Source of the DNA: an uncultured Bacilli bacterium
GTDB taxonomy: Bacteria > Bacillota_I > Bacilli_A > RF39 > UBA660
Direction: 5' to 3'
NCBI GenBank assembly: GCA_947595415.1
Contig: CANQER010000024.1
Span: forward strand, 1 to 11,675
DNA length: 11,675 nt
Positions 1-6,085 of the stretch are shown one piece after another. The notes beneath the pieces were generated by a model. The model worked only from the letters and a program-made list of their open reading frames with translations. It searched no databases and was not told the origin of the DNA. Made by a program: the position numbers and the translations under genes. Each line of letters starts with the position of its first letter. Position 1 is the stretch's first letter.

Positions 1-293
1 CAAATATGGAAAAATATTTTGATATTTATAATAATTCAGCAAATACAAATAGTAATTATACTGCAAGAATATTAGGAGATGCAACAGGAGAGATGGGACC
101 ATTTAGTACCAATCCATATAGTAGTTGGTATGGCGATAGCGCTGACTTCGTCTACTCTAGTTACCCATGGTTCAAACGTGGTGGCAACTATGAAAACAGA
201 AATACTTCTGCTGGAGTGTTCTACTTCAGCGATGGCGATGGTAGTTCCAGCAGCTACACCTCCACTCGTCTAGTCCTATCCCCATCAAAATAA
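1..293 (+). CDS. C-terminal fragment of pilin-like surface protein with variable lectin-like tail (5' truncated by window edge)
   Basis: This is the 3' end of a gene that enters from the left. The frame is open from the first complete codon at position 3, and the methionine at position 6 is very unlikely to be the start because no ribosome binding site precedes it. The encoded 95+ residues align along their whole length with the last ~95 residues of the 737-aa pilin-like protein at 9340-11553. Shared elements are YFD(I/V)Y, LGDATGE(M/L)GPFS, SSWY, DSA, PWF, RGG, AGVF and RLVLSP. The family fold is inferred to be the end of a formylglycine-generating-enzyme/C-type-lectin-like domain, in which RGG and the final strand are framework. 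The last ~50 codons use many C-ending codons (gac, ttc, gtc, tac, agc), unlike the A-rich codons before them. The N-terminal half, presumably with a prepilin signal, is not visible. A terminator hairpin follows the stop codon. Confidence 0.8.
   Translation, partial: NMEKYFDIYNNSANTNSNYTARILGDATGEMGPFSTNPYSSWYGDSADFVYSSYPWFKRGGNYENRNTSAGVFYFSDGDGSSSSYTSTRLVLSPSK
135..284 (+). other. Variable C-type-lectin-like tail, copy 1
   Basis: About 50 codons from DSA to the RLVLSP ending. Aligned to copy 2 (11392-11538), framework residues are constant while the positions between them differ: D/Y, V/I, Y/N, Y/A, K/V, the eight residues after RGG, and most of the loop after AGVF. The copies differ by one codon in length. 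The segment is richer in C and G than the preceding part of the same gene. Similarity to variable regions of retroelement-diversified lectins is inferred from the AGVF...SRLVLSP pattern. No template repeat is visible in the window. Confidence 0.5.
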
Positions 294-297
294 AACA

Positions 298-334
298 AAA
301 AATAATTGTGTAATCAAAAAACACAATTATTTTT
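298..334. terminator. Bidirectional intrinsic terminator
   Basis: A perfect 14-bp inverted repeat (298-311 with 321-334) encloses a 9-nt loop. The A-rich outer ends give a U-run at the 3' side on either strand, so it can end both the pilin-like gene on the left and the convergent rnhC gene on the right (stop at 358-360). The 335-357 remainder is plain AT-rich spacer. Confidence 0.85.
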
Positions 335-357
335 ATAAACTTAAATATATATAATTA

Positions 358-1302
358 TTACTCTTCAAACTCTTTAATTTTTTCAGTATTCTTAAAGTTA
401 AGTTTCGCAACCTCTTTTAACTTATCAAACCCATATTTAACCACAATCTTATGTCCAATTTCATCAACATTACTACCAGATCCCTTTGGTAAAAACATAT
501 CAACACTTTCACCTAACTTATCAAACTCCCTAATAAAAATATAACGACTTATCAAAGAAGCACAAGCCACAGACAAACACTTATCCTCAGCCTTAGTAGT
601 AAAAGTAATATTTTTAACATAATTAGTATCCTTTAGATAATTATAATAAACATAAGGTTTCGCAAATTGATCAACAACAATATAATCATACTTGTAATTA
701 CTATTTACCATATTAGTTAAAACCTTATTATGTAAAATAGCCTTAATCTTATTCATATTAATATCTAAACTGTATTTCTCATTATATTCCTTATTAGATA
801 AAATCATACTACTATAAGGAATTTTTTTAATAATTAAAGGAACAACCTCCATAATCTTTTCATCAGTCATCTTCTTGGAATCCTTAACCCCTAATTCTTC
901 TAACCAAGCAATATTTTCTTTAGCAACAAAACAAGCTGTCACAACAATAGGACCAAAATAATCACCAGTCCCAACCTCATCTGAACCAATAGAAGAACTA
1001 TTATAAATCTTTCTAATTAAAAAATCATCCTCTTTTTTTTCTTTAGGTTTATCCTTACTAGACTTTTCATAAACCTCCTTATTAGGATTCAAATGTCTTT
1101 CTACCTCTTTCCACATAGCAGCATCAATATCAGCACTTACACCTTGAAAAACAACTTTCCCAGACTCATAAAGAGTTACCACAGTATCTGCCTCATCTGC
1201 TATAAAAACAGCATAATTAGGAGTCTTACTTCTTTTTTTATCCTTAAAATACTCAATCATTTTTTCTTTTGTATTATCACTTACCTTTAATGTTATAGTC
1301 AT
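358..1302 (-). CDS. rnhC: Ribonuclease HIII
   Basis: A 314-aa RNase HIII, which cuts the RNA strand of RNA-DNA hybrids in the cytoplasm. Residues ~1-75 form the N-terminal substrate-binding (TBP-like) domain that distinguishes HIII from HII. A lysine/glutamate-rich linker (~75-95) follows, then the catalytic domain. Visible motifs are GSDEVGTGDYFGP (D108, E109), VKDSKKM (~139-145), IVVDQFAKP (D211), and KAED followed by SVACASLISR (E239/D240 region), together supplying the DEDD/E metal-binding set. Length matches the family (~300-315 aa). The start chosen is the ATG at 1302, because AAAGGAGGT lies just upstream; a longer frame from 1329 would put this ribosome binding site inside the coding region and adds nine unconserved residues. 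It is transcribed away from camS and toward the terminator at 298-334. All key residues are present and nothing looks broken. Confidence 0.95.
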   Translation of the reverse strand: MTITLKVSDNTKEKMIEYFKDKKRSKTPNYAVFIADEADTVVTLYESGKVVFQGVSADIDAAMWKEVERHLNPNKEVYEKSSKDKPKEKKEDDFLIRKIYNSSSIGSDEVGTGDYFGPIVVTACFVAKENIAWLEELGVKDSKKMTDEKIMEVVPLIIKKIPYSSMILSNKEYNEKYSLDINMNKIKAILHNKVLTNMVNSNYKYDYIVVDQFAKPYVYYNYLKDTNYVKNITFTTKAEDKCLSVACASLISRYIFIREFDKLGESVDMFLPKGSGSNVDEIGHKIVVKYGFDKLKEVAKLNFKNTEKIKEFEE

Positions 1303-1306
1303 AAAT

Positions 1307-1315
1307 ACCTCCTTT
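1307..1315 (-). promoter_or_regulatory. Ribosome binding site fixing the rnhC start
   Basis: Read on the minus strand this is AAAGGAGGT, a near-perfect Shine-Dalgarno sequence a few bases before the ATG at 1302. It decides against the in-frame upstream ATG at 1329. Confidence 0.9.
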
Positions 1316-1342
1316 ATTAATTGTAACATGAAATTAATGATT

Positions 1343-1371
1343 AGTATAGTTTTATCATAAAATGAATTAAA
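1343..1371 (-). promoter_or_regulatory. Candidate promoter for rnhC
   Basis: On the minus strand a TATACT -10 box (1348-1343) is preceded at 17 bp by a weak TTTAAT (-35, 1371-1366). It overlaps the promoter region of the divergent camS operon, so the two transcription units may interfere. The -10 is convincing; the -35 is poor. Confidence 0.35.
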
Positions 1372-1373
1372 AG

Positions 1374-1384
1374 TATGATATAAT
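1374..1384 (+). promoter_or_regulatory. Extended -10 promoter for camS-gatCAB
   Basis: TATGATATAAT combines a consensus TATAAT (1379-1384) with the Gram-positive TRTG extension. No good -35 is seen at 17 bp, which is acceptable for extended -10 promoters. The predicted transcription start (~1391) falls after the ATG at 1389, which supports translation starting at 1404. Confidence 0.6.
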
Positions 1385-1393
1385 TAATATGTT

Positions 1394-1400
1394 GGGTGAT
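1394..1400 (+). promoter_or_regulatory. Ribosome binding site fixing the camS start
   Basis: GGGTGAT includes GGTGAT, complementary to the AUCACC part of the 16S 3' end, and lies 3 nt before the ATG at 1404. The pairing is shifted toward the 5' part of the anti-SD, which fits the short spacing. It selects 1404 over the in-frame ATG at 1389, which lies upstream of it. Confidence 0.65.
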
Positions 1401-1403
1401 AGT

Positions 1404-2438
1404 ATGAAAAACAAACTAATAATCATAATGATAACTATATTATTTCTTGTTGGGTGTGATAAAGAACAAGTAACACCATCCTTAGATCTAAACTACGATG
1501 ATGAATACTATAAAATCGCAACCCCATTTAAAGAAAACGTAGGAAATAACTATACTATTGGAACTATAAGTAATCACGATATTGAAGAAGTTGAAAATAT
1601 GCTTATGAATTTATCAACAAAATATTTTAATATCAATAACTCCTTATATCGTGAAGGTCAATATTTAAAAGAAAGTACCTTAAAAAAATTGTTAAGTGTT
1701 AAAAACCTTAATAAAGCAGATGAAATAAAAATAAATAAAACCACTATAAAGCCAAAATACATATCTTATATTTACGAACAAAATTATCTAACAACCAATA
1801 AAAAACTAAAAGGTATTTCACTTGCAATCGTTTTAAATCCTTATCAAGAATATCAAAACGAATACAAAACAACAATGTATCATGAAGTAGACTCTAAAAA
1901 AGTAATTACTTTTGGTCAACAAAAAGCTCGTGAACTTTTAAAATATATAAGAAATGAATTAAAAATAAAAAGTAAGATAGTAATTGGACTATATCTATGT
2001 AATAGTCCAAGTGATATTCTACCAGGATCTTTTAAATACGTAGGTGTTACTTCTAATAGTAATATTAACTTTAGAAAAGCTAATTATTCTTATCAATATT
2101 TAGATTCTAGTTATGTAGCTAAAAACGATTCTAGTTCTTATAACGCTTTTAGTAACCTAAATAAAGTAGTAGGTAAAAAATTTACCAATATTTATATGTC
2201 TGGGTTAGGACTTTATGTTGACAATCGAATAAATAGTTTACAAATAGATGTTATATGTAATCAAATGAATAAAAGTTCTCTTCTTTATCTAAGTGAACTT
2301 ATAAGTAATGAAATTACTAAAGGATTTAATACTGATATTAGTTTAAAAGTATACATTAAAATTAATAACAATGTTAAAGTTTTAATAACTAAAGCAAGAA
2401 ATACATTAAAAACAGATTTGTATATGATGAAAGGATGA
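1404..2438 (+). CDS. camS: CamS-family (sex pheromone cAM373 precursor-like) lipoprotein
   Basis: A 344-aa exported lipoprotein. Residues 1-17 are a signal peptide (basic MKNK, then a hydrophobic run) ending in the lipobox LVGC, with C18 as the lipidated cysteine, so the mature protein should be anchored to the outer face of the membrane. The body matches the CamS/YerH family as I know it: DIEEVENMLMNLS followed by REGQYL (~40-90), then NPYQEYQNEY (~140-150), FGQQKARELLKYIRNELK (~170-190) and ILPGSFKYVGV (~205-215). In staphylococci, peptides released from the signal sequence act as enterococcal-type pheromones; the role of the protein body is not well defined. Position directly before gatC is the same as in Bacillus and Staphylococcus and supports the call. 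Codon use shifts inside the gene near 2030, from A/C-ending to T-ending codons. It is the first gene of the gat operon. Confidence 0.85.
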   Translation: MKNKLIIIMITILFLVGCDKEQVTPSLDLNYDDEYYKIATPFKENVGNNYTIGTISNHDIEEVENMLMNLSTKYFNINNSLYREGQYLKESTLKKLLSVKNLNKADEIKINKTTIKPKYISYIYEQNYLTTNKKLKGISLAIVLNPYQEYQNEYKTTMYHEVDSKKVITFGQQKARELLKYIRNELKIKSKIVIGLYLCNSPSDILPGSFKYVGVTSNSNINFRKANYSYQYLDSSYVAKNDSSSYNAFSNLNKVVGKKFTNIYMSGLGLYVDNRINSLQIDVICNQMNKSSLLYLSELISNEITKGFNTDISLKVYIKINNNVKVLITKARNTLKTDLYMMKG

Positions 2439-2442
2439 TTAG

Positions 2443-2730
2443 ATGAAATTTACAAAAGAAGAAGTAGAACATGTAGCTAATTTAGCTAGGTTAGAATTAA
2501 CAGATGAAGAAATTAAAAAATATCAACTACAATTATCTGATATTTTAAAAGAAATTGATAAAATATTAAAAGTTGATATTAAAGAAGATGATATTTTAAT
2601 AACTACAACTAAAAATAGTAATGTTTATATTACAGATAATTATAGTGAATTACTTACTAAAGAAGAAGTGTTAAAAAATGCTAATAACAAAGATTTGGAT
2701 TATATAATTGTACCTGAGGTGATAGAATGA
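2443..2730 (+). CDS. gatC: Asp-tRNA(Asn)/Glu-tRNA(Gln) amidotransferase subunit C
   Basis: A 95-aa GatC, normal length for the family. The opening FTKEEVEHVANLARLELTDEE and the following amphipathic helix (YQLQLSDILKEIDKI) are characteristic. GatC wraps around the GatA-GatB interface as a scaffold and has no catalytic residues of its own. The ATG at 2443 follows AAAGGA (2429-2434), which lies within the end of camS; only 4 nt separate the camS stop from this start. Its own stop overlaps the gatA start (ATGA at 2727-2730), so translation is probably coupled. Confidence 0.95.
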   Translation: MKFTKEEVEHVANLARLELTDEEIKKYQLQLSDILKEIDKILKVDIKEDDILITTTKNSNVYITDNYSELLTKEEVLKNANNKDLDYIIVPEVIE

Positions 2731-4172
2731 ATCTAAATAAAAGTATCAAAGAAATAAATGAACTTTTGAAAAAAAAAGTTATTAAACCTAGTGATTTAGT
2801 AAAAGAAGCTTTAGAAAATATTAAAAAAAATAATTTGAATGCTTTTATTACCATTAACGAAAATGCTTTAGAAGAAGCTTACCAATTAGATGATAAACCA
2901 GTAGATAATATATTATTTGGTATTCCTATTGCGATTAAAGATAATATTGTAACTAAAGATATTAAAACAAGTTGTGCATCTTTAATGTTGGATAATTTTA
3001 TTCCTATTTATGATGCGACTGTAATTAAAAAAATAAAGGAAAAAAACATGATTATTATTGGTAAAACTAATATGGATGAATTTGCTATGGGATCATCTGG
3101 AGAAACTAGTTATTATAAACCAACTTTAAATCCTTGGAATGAAAACAAGGTACCAGGAGGTTCATCAAGTGGATCTGCTTGTTGTGTAAGTAGTAGAATG
3201 GTTCCTCTAGCTCTTGGTAGTGATACAGGTGGTAGTATTAGACAACCTGCTAGTTTTTGTGGAGTTGTGGGATTAAAACCAACTTATGGTCGAATTAGTC
3301 GTTATGGACTTATAGCTTTTGCTTCTTCATTAGATGTAATTGGACCAATAACTAGAAATGTCTATGAAAATGCTTTACTTTTAAACATTTTAGCTGGTCA
3401 TGATGATAATGATTATACATCTAGTTTTGAGGATGTTTTAGATTATACATCTTTAATAGGAAAGGATGTTAAAAATTTAAAAATAGCTGTTCCTAACTAC
3501 TATATGAGTGAGGTAATTGATGAAGGGGTACGTAATAAAGTAAAAGAAGTTTTAGATATCTTAAAAAAAGAAGGTTTACAAGTAGATTATATTGATATTC
3601 CTTATCTGGAGTATTCAATTCCTCTATACCAAGTTATTGCCTTAGGAGAATGTAGTAGTAATTTAGCTCGTTTTGATGGAATAAAATATGGTCATCAAAC
3701 TAGTAATTATACTGATATAACTTCACTTTATAAACGTAGTAGACAAGAAGGATTTGGGGATGAAGTAAAAAGAAGAATAATGATAGGTTCTTATGTTTTA
3801 AGTGGTAAGAATGCTGATATTTATTATCATAAAGCTTTGTGTTTAAGAAAACAACTTACTAATTCATTTGAAGATGTTTTTAAAAAATACGATTTAATTA
3901 TAGGTCCTACTAATACTAATGTAGCTTATGATTTTAATAAAATTTCATCTGATGTTTTAAAGAGTTTTTATGATGATTTACTTACTAATCCTGTTAATTT
4001 AGCTGGTCTTCCATCACTTAGTTTACCAATTGGATTTAACGTTGAAAAACTACCTATTGGAATGCAAATAATTGGTAATTATTATAAAGAAGATGTTATT
4101 TATCAATTAGCTAGTTTTATTGAGGATAAACTTAAACTAAATTTAGATCCTAAAGGAGGGATAAAATGTTAA
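2727..4172 (+). CDS. gatA: Asp-tRNA(Asn)/Glu-tRNA(Gln) amidotransferase subunit A (glutamine amidase)
   Basis: A 481-aa amidase-signature protein. It releases ammonia from glutamine and passes it to GatB, which amidates misacylated Glu-tRNA(Gln) or Asp-tRNA(Asn). The Lys-cisSer-Ser triad is complete: K71 in PIAIKDNI, S146 in PGGSSSGSAC and S170 in GSDTGGSIRQPAS. Length matches other GatA proteins (~485 aa). The C-terminal region carries the usual substrate-side elements such as IIGPTNTNVAYDFN and LAGLPSLSLPIGF. The start overlaps the gatC stop by 4 nt and is preceded by GAGGTGAT. The end overlaps gatB by 7 nt. Presence of the trimer suggests that this organism makes Gln-tRNA(Gln), and possibly Asn-tRNA(Asn), indirectly, as most Bacillota do. 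Confidence 0.97.
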   Translation: MNLNKSIKEINELLKKKVIKPSDLVKEALENIKKNNLNAFITINENALEEAYQLDDKPVDNILFGIPIAIKDNIVTKDIKTSCASLMLDNFIPIYDATVIKKIKEKNMIIIGKTNMDEFAMGSSGETSYYKPTLNPWNENKVPGGSSSGSACCVSSRMVPLALGSDTGGSIRQPASFCGVVGLKPTYGRISRYGLIAFASSLDVIGPITRNVYENALLLNILAGHDDNDYTSSFEDVLDYTSLIGKDVKNLKIAVPNYYMSEVIDEGVRNKVKEVLDILKKEGLQVDYIDIPYLEYSIPLYQVIALGECSSNLARFDGIKYGHQTSNYTDITSLYKRSRQEGFGDEVKRRIMIGSYVLSGKNADIYYHKALCLRKQLTNSFEDVFKKYDLIIGPTNTNVAYDFNKISSDVLKSFYDDLLTNPVNLAGLPSLSLPIGFNVEKLPIGMQIIGNYYKEDVIYQLASFIEDKLKLNLDPKGGIKC

Positions 4173-5578
4173 CTCCAACTATTGGTATTGAAGTGCATAT
4201 TGAACTTAAGAGTAAGGCTAAAGTATTTTCAACAGGTAGAAATGATTTTCAAAGTTTACCTAATACAAATGTCAATATTTTAGATTTAGCTTATCCTGGA
4301 GTTTTACCAAAATTAAATAAAGAAATTATCAATATGGGAATTAAAACTTGTTTGGCACTAAACTGTAATATTAGTAAAACAATGTATTTTGATCGTAAAA
4401 ACTATTTTTATCCAGATCTACCTAAAGGGTATCAAATTACGCAAAAAAATACTCCAATTGGGACAAATGGTTATCTAGAAATAGAGGTAGATGGTAAAAA
4501 TAAAAAAGTTGAAATTGAGGAACTACATATTGAAGAAGATACTTGTAAAAGTATTCATAAAGATAAAAAAACTTATCTAAACTATAATAGGGCAGGGGTT
4601 CCTTTAATTGAAATTGTAACTAAACCTTGTATTCACTCTAGTAAGGAAGCTAAGTTATATGTTGAAAAGTTAAGAGAAACTTTACTATACCTTGGAATAA
4701 GTGATGTTAAAATTGAAGAAGGAAGTATGCGTTGTGATGCTAATGTGTCTTTAAGTGATAATGATACTCTTGGGACTAAAACAGAAATTAAAAATATTGG
4801 ATCTATTAGTCATGTAGCAATCGCTATTGAAAAAGAAATAAAAAGACAAGAAGAAATTTTAAATAGTGGGGGTAAGATTGTTGAAGAAACAAGACGTTTT
4901 GATGATAAAAAAATGGATACTGTAAGAATGAGGATTAAGGAAACTGGTAATGATTATCGCTACTTTCCAGAACCAGATTTACCTTATGTTACTGTAAGTG
5001 AAAAAGAAATTTTAGAAATCAAAAATAACTTACCTATTCTACCAGATGAGCTAAGAGTTAAGTTTCAAAATATTGGTTTAAATGAAAATAATATTAAAAC
5101 TATTATTGCTAATATTGATATTTGTCATTTTTTCCTAAAGTTAAAACTTGATAATAACTTATTAATAACTGCTTGTAATTTACTTACTGGGGATGTTTTA
5201 GCTTATCTAAACAAGAACAATTTAACACTTGATAAAACTAAAATAGAAGTTTCTAATTTTGAAAAATTAGTAAAGTTATTAGTTAATAAAGAAATTTCTA
5301 ACAGACAAGCTAAAGAAATTATCACAATCATGTTAGATACTGGTGATGATGTAAAAAAAATTATAAAAGATAAGGGATTTTCTAATGTAACAGATGATAA
5401 AGTTATAAAAGAAATTATTAATAAAATACTAAACGAAAATCAAGAGTCAGTTAATGATTATAAAAATGGTAAAGATCGAGCCCTTAAATATTTGATGGGA
5501 CAAATTATGAAAGAAACAAAGGGTAGTTTAGATCCTTCTTTGGTTCAAAAATTATTACTTGAAAGTTTAAGTTTGTAA
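4166..5578 (+). CDS. gatB: Asp-tRNA(Asn)/Glu-tRNA(Gln) amidotransferase subunit B
   Basis: A 470-aa GatB, the subunit that binds the misacylated tRNA, phosphorylates the side-chain carboxylate with ATP and transfers ammonia to it. The N-terminal catalytic cradle shows GIEVHIEL (~7-14), DLAYPGVLP (~40-48), DRKNYFYPDLPKGYQITQ (~76-93), HIEEDT (~121-126), YNRAGVPLIEIVTKP (~140-154) and GSMRCDANVS (~186-195). RRFDDKKMDTVRMR and DYRYFPEPDLP follow (~243-273). The C-terminal third is the helical YqeY-like tRNA-binding tail, ending with the family motif GKDRALKYLMGQIMKETKG. Length is typical. The start at 4166 is preceded by GGAGGG inside the end of gatA. No terminator is seen after the stop; a promoter for the next unit overlaps it. 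Confidence 0.97.
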   Translation: MLTPTIGIEVHIELKSKAKVFSTGRNDFQSLPNTNVNILDLAYPGVLPKLNKEIINMGIKTCLALNCNISKTMYFDRKNYFYPDLPKGYQITQKNTPIGTNGYLEIEVDGKNKKVEIEELHIEEDTCKSIHKDKKTYLNYNRAGVPLIEIVTKPCIHSSKEAKLYVEKLRETLLYLGISDVKIEEGSMRCDANVSLSDNDTLGTKTEIKNIGSISHVAIAIEKEIKRQEEILNSGGKIVEETRRFDDKKMDTVRMRIKETGNDYRYFPEPDLPYVTVSEKEILEIKNNLPILPDELRVKFQNIGLNENNIKTIIANIDICHFFLKLKLDNNLLITACNLLTGDVLAYLNKNNLTLDKTKIEVSNFEKLVKLLVNKEISNRQAKEIITIMLDTGDDVKKIIKDKGFSNVTDDKVIKEIINKILNENQESVNDYKNGKDRALKYLMGQIMKETKGSLDPSLVQKLLLESLSL

Positions 5579-5601
5579 AACAGATTATTTTATAGTATAA
5601 T
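5573..5601 (+). promoter_or_regulatory. Promoter for the membrane protein-GGDEF sensor unit
   Basis: TTGTAA (5573-5578), 17 bp, then a consensus TATAAT (5596-5601). The -35 box overlaps the gatB stop codon. An SD-like AGAGGTGG follows before the ATG at 5619. With no terminator between gatB and 5619, read-through from the gat operon is also possible. Confidence 0.65.
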
Positions 5602-5618
5602 TATAAAGAGGTGGAAAG

Positions 5619-6074
5619 ATGGATTTTATTAAAAAAAATAAACTTACTGTCTTTATAGTAGGTTGTGTGGTTGTATGTGTAATAGCTTTATTGATTACTT
5701 TTTACTTCTTGTTTTTTAAAGGAAGTAGTAATAATAAATATGGAGATAGATTAGATGGTATTGATCAAGTTTCAATTGAAGCTGAAAAGATAGGGGATAT
5801 TGAAAATAGTATTAAGAGTAAAAGTAGTGTTATAAGTGTTAGTCATAATTTAGAAGGACGTCTTTTAAACTTTACAATTGAAGTTAGTAGTTCTACTAAA
5901 AAAGCGACTGCCAAAAAGTTGGTAAGTCCAATTAGTAGTAAATTATCTAAAGATCAACTTTCATTTTACGATGTTCAAGTTTTTATAACCTGCGATAATG
6001 AAAAAAGTAAGGTTTATCCTATCATAGGTTATAAACATAAAACTAGTAATAAATTTATATGGACAAATAATTAA
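5619..6074 (+). CDS. Small single-pass membrane protein of unknown function
   Basis: I do not recognise this 151-aa protein. It starts with a short basic segment (DFIKKNK), then one strong membrane helix (~9-33, valine/isoleucine/phenylalanine-rich) and a small-residue linker (GSSNNKYGD). A ~110-residue domain predicted to lie outside the cell follows. That domain reads as alternating helix and strand: IEAEKIGDIENSIKS, then VISVSHNLEGRLLNFTIEV, a lysine-rich helix, and SFYDVQVFITCDNEKSKVYPIIGYKHK. One cysteine (~134) is in this domain, so no internal disulfide is possible there. The start is supported by AGAGGTGG about 6 nt upstream and by the promoter at 5573-5601. It lies 11 nt before the GGDEF sensor gene with no terminator between them, so the two are probably co-transcribed and may work together, for example as an accessory of the sensor. 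Function is open. Confidence 0.75.
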   Translation: MDFIKKNKLTVFIVGCVVVCVIALLITFYFLFFKGSSNNKYGDRLDGIDQVSIEAEKIGDIENSIKSKSSVISVSHNLEGRLLNFTIEVSSSTKKATAKKLVSPISSKLSKDQLSFYDVQVFITCDNEKSKVYPIIGYKHKTSNKFIWTNN

Positions 6075-6085
6075 AGGAGTAAATT

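Noticed and set aside
79..273. Overlapping + strand frames inside the two variable tails (79-273 and 11339-11527)
   Set aside because: Both are shifted-frame shadows of the conserved tail. Their similarity to each other follows from the similarity of the true frames.
1093..1290. Open frame on the + strand opposite the start of rnhC
   Set aside because: It lies wholly antisense to a well-supported RNase HIII and has no ribosome binding site.
1389..1403. Upstream ATG as start of camS
   Set aside because: It lies at or before the predicted transcription start and upstream of the ribosome binding site. The resulting LGDS extension would precede the basic start of the lipoprotein signal.
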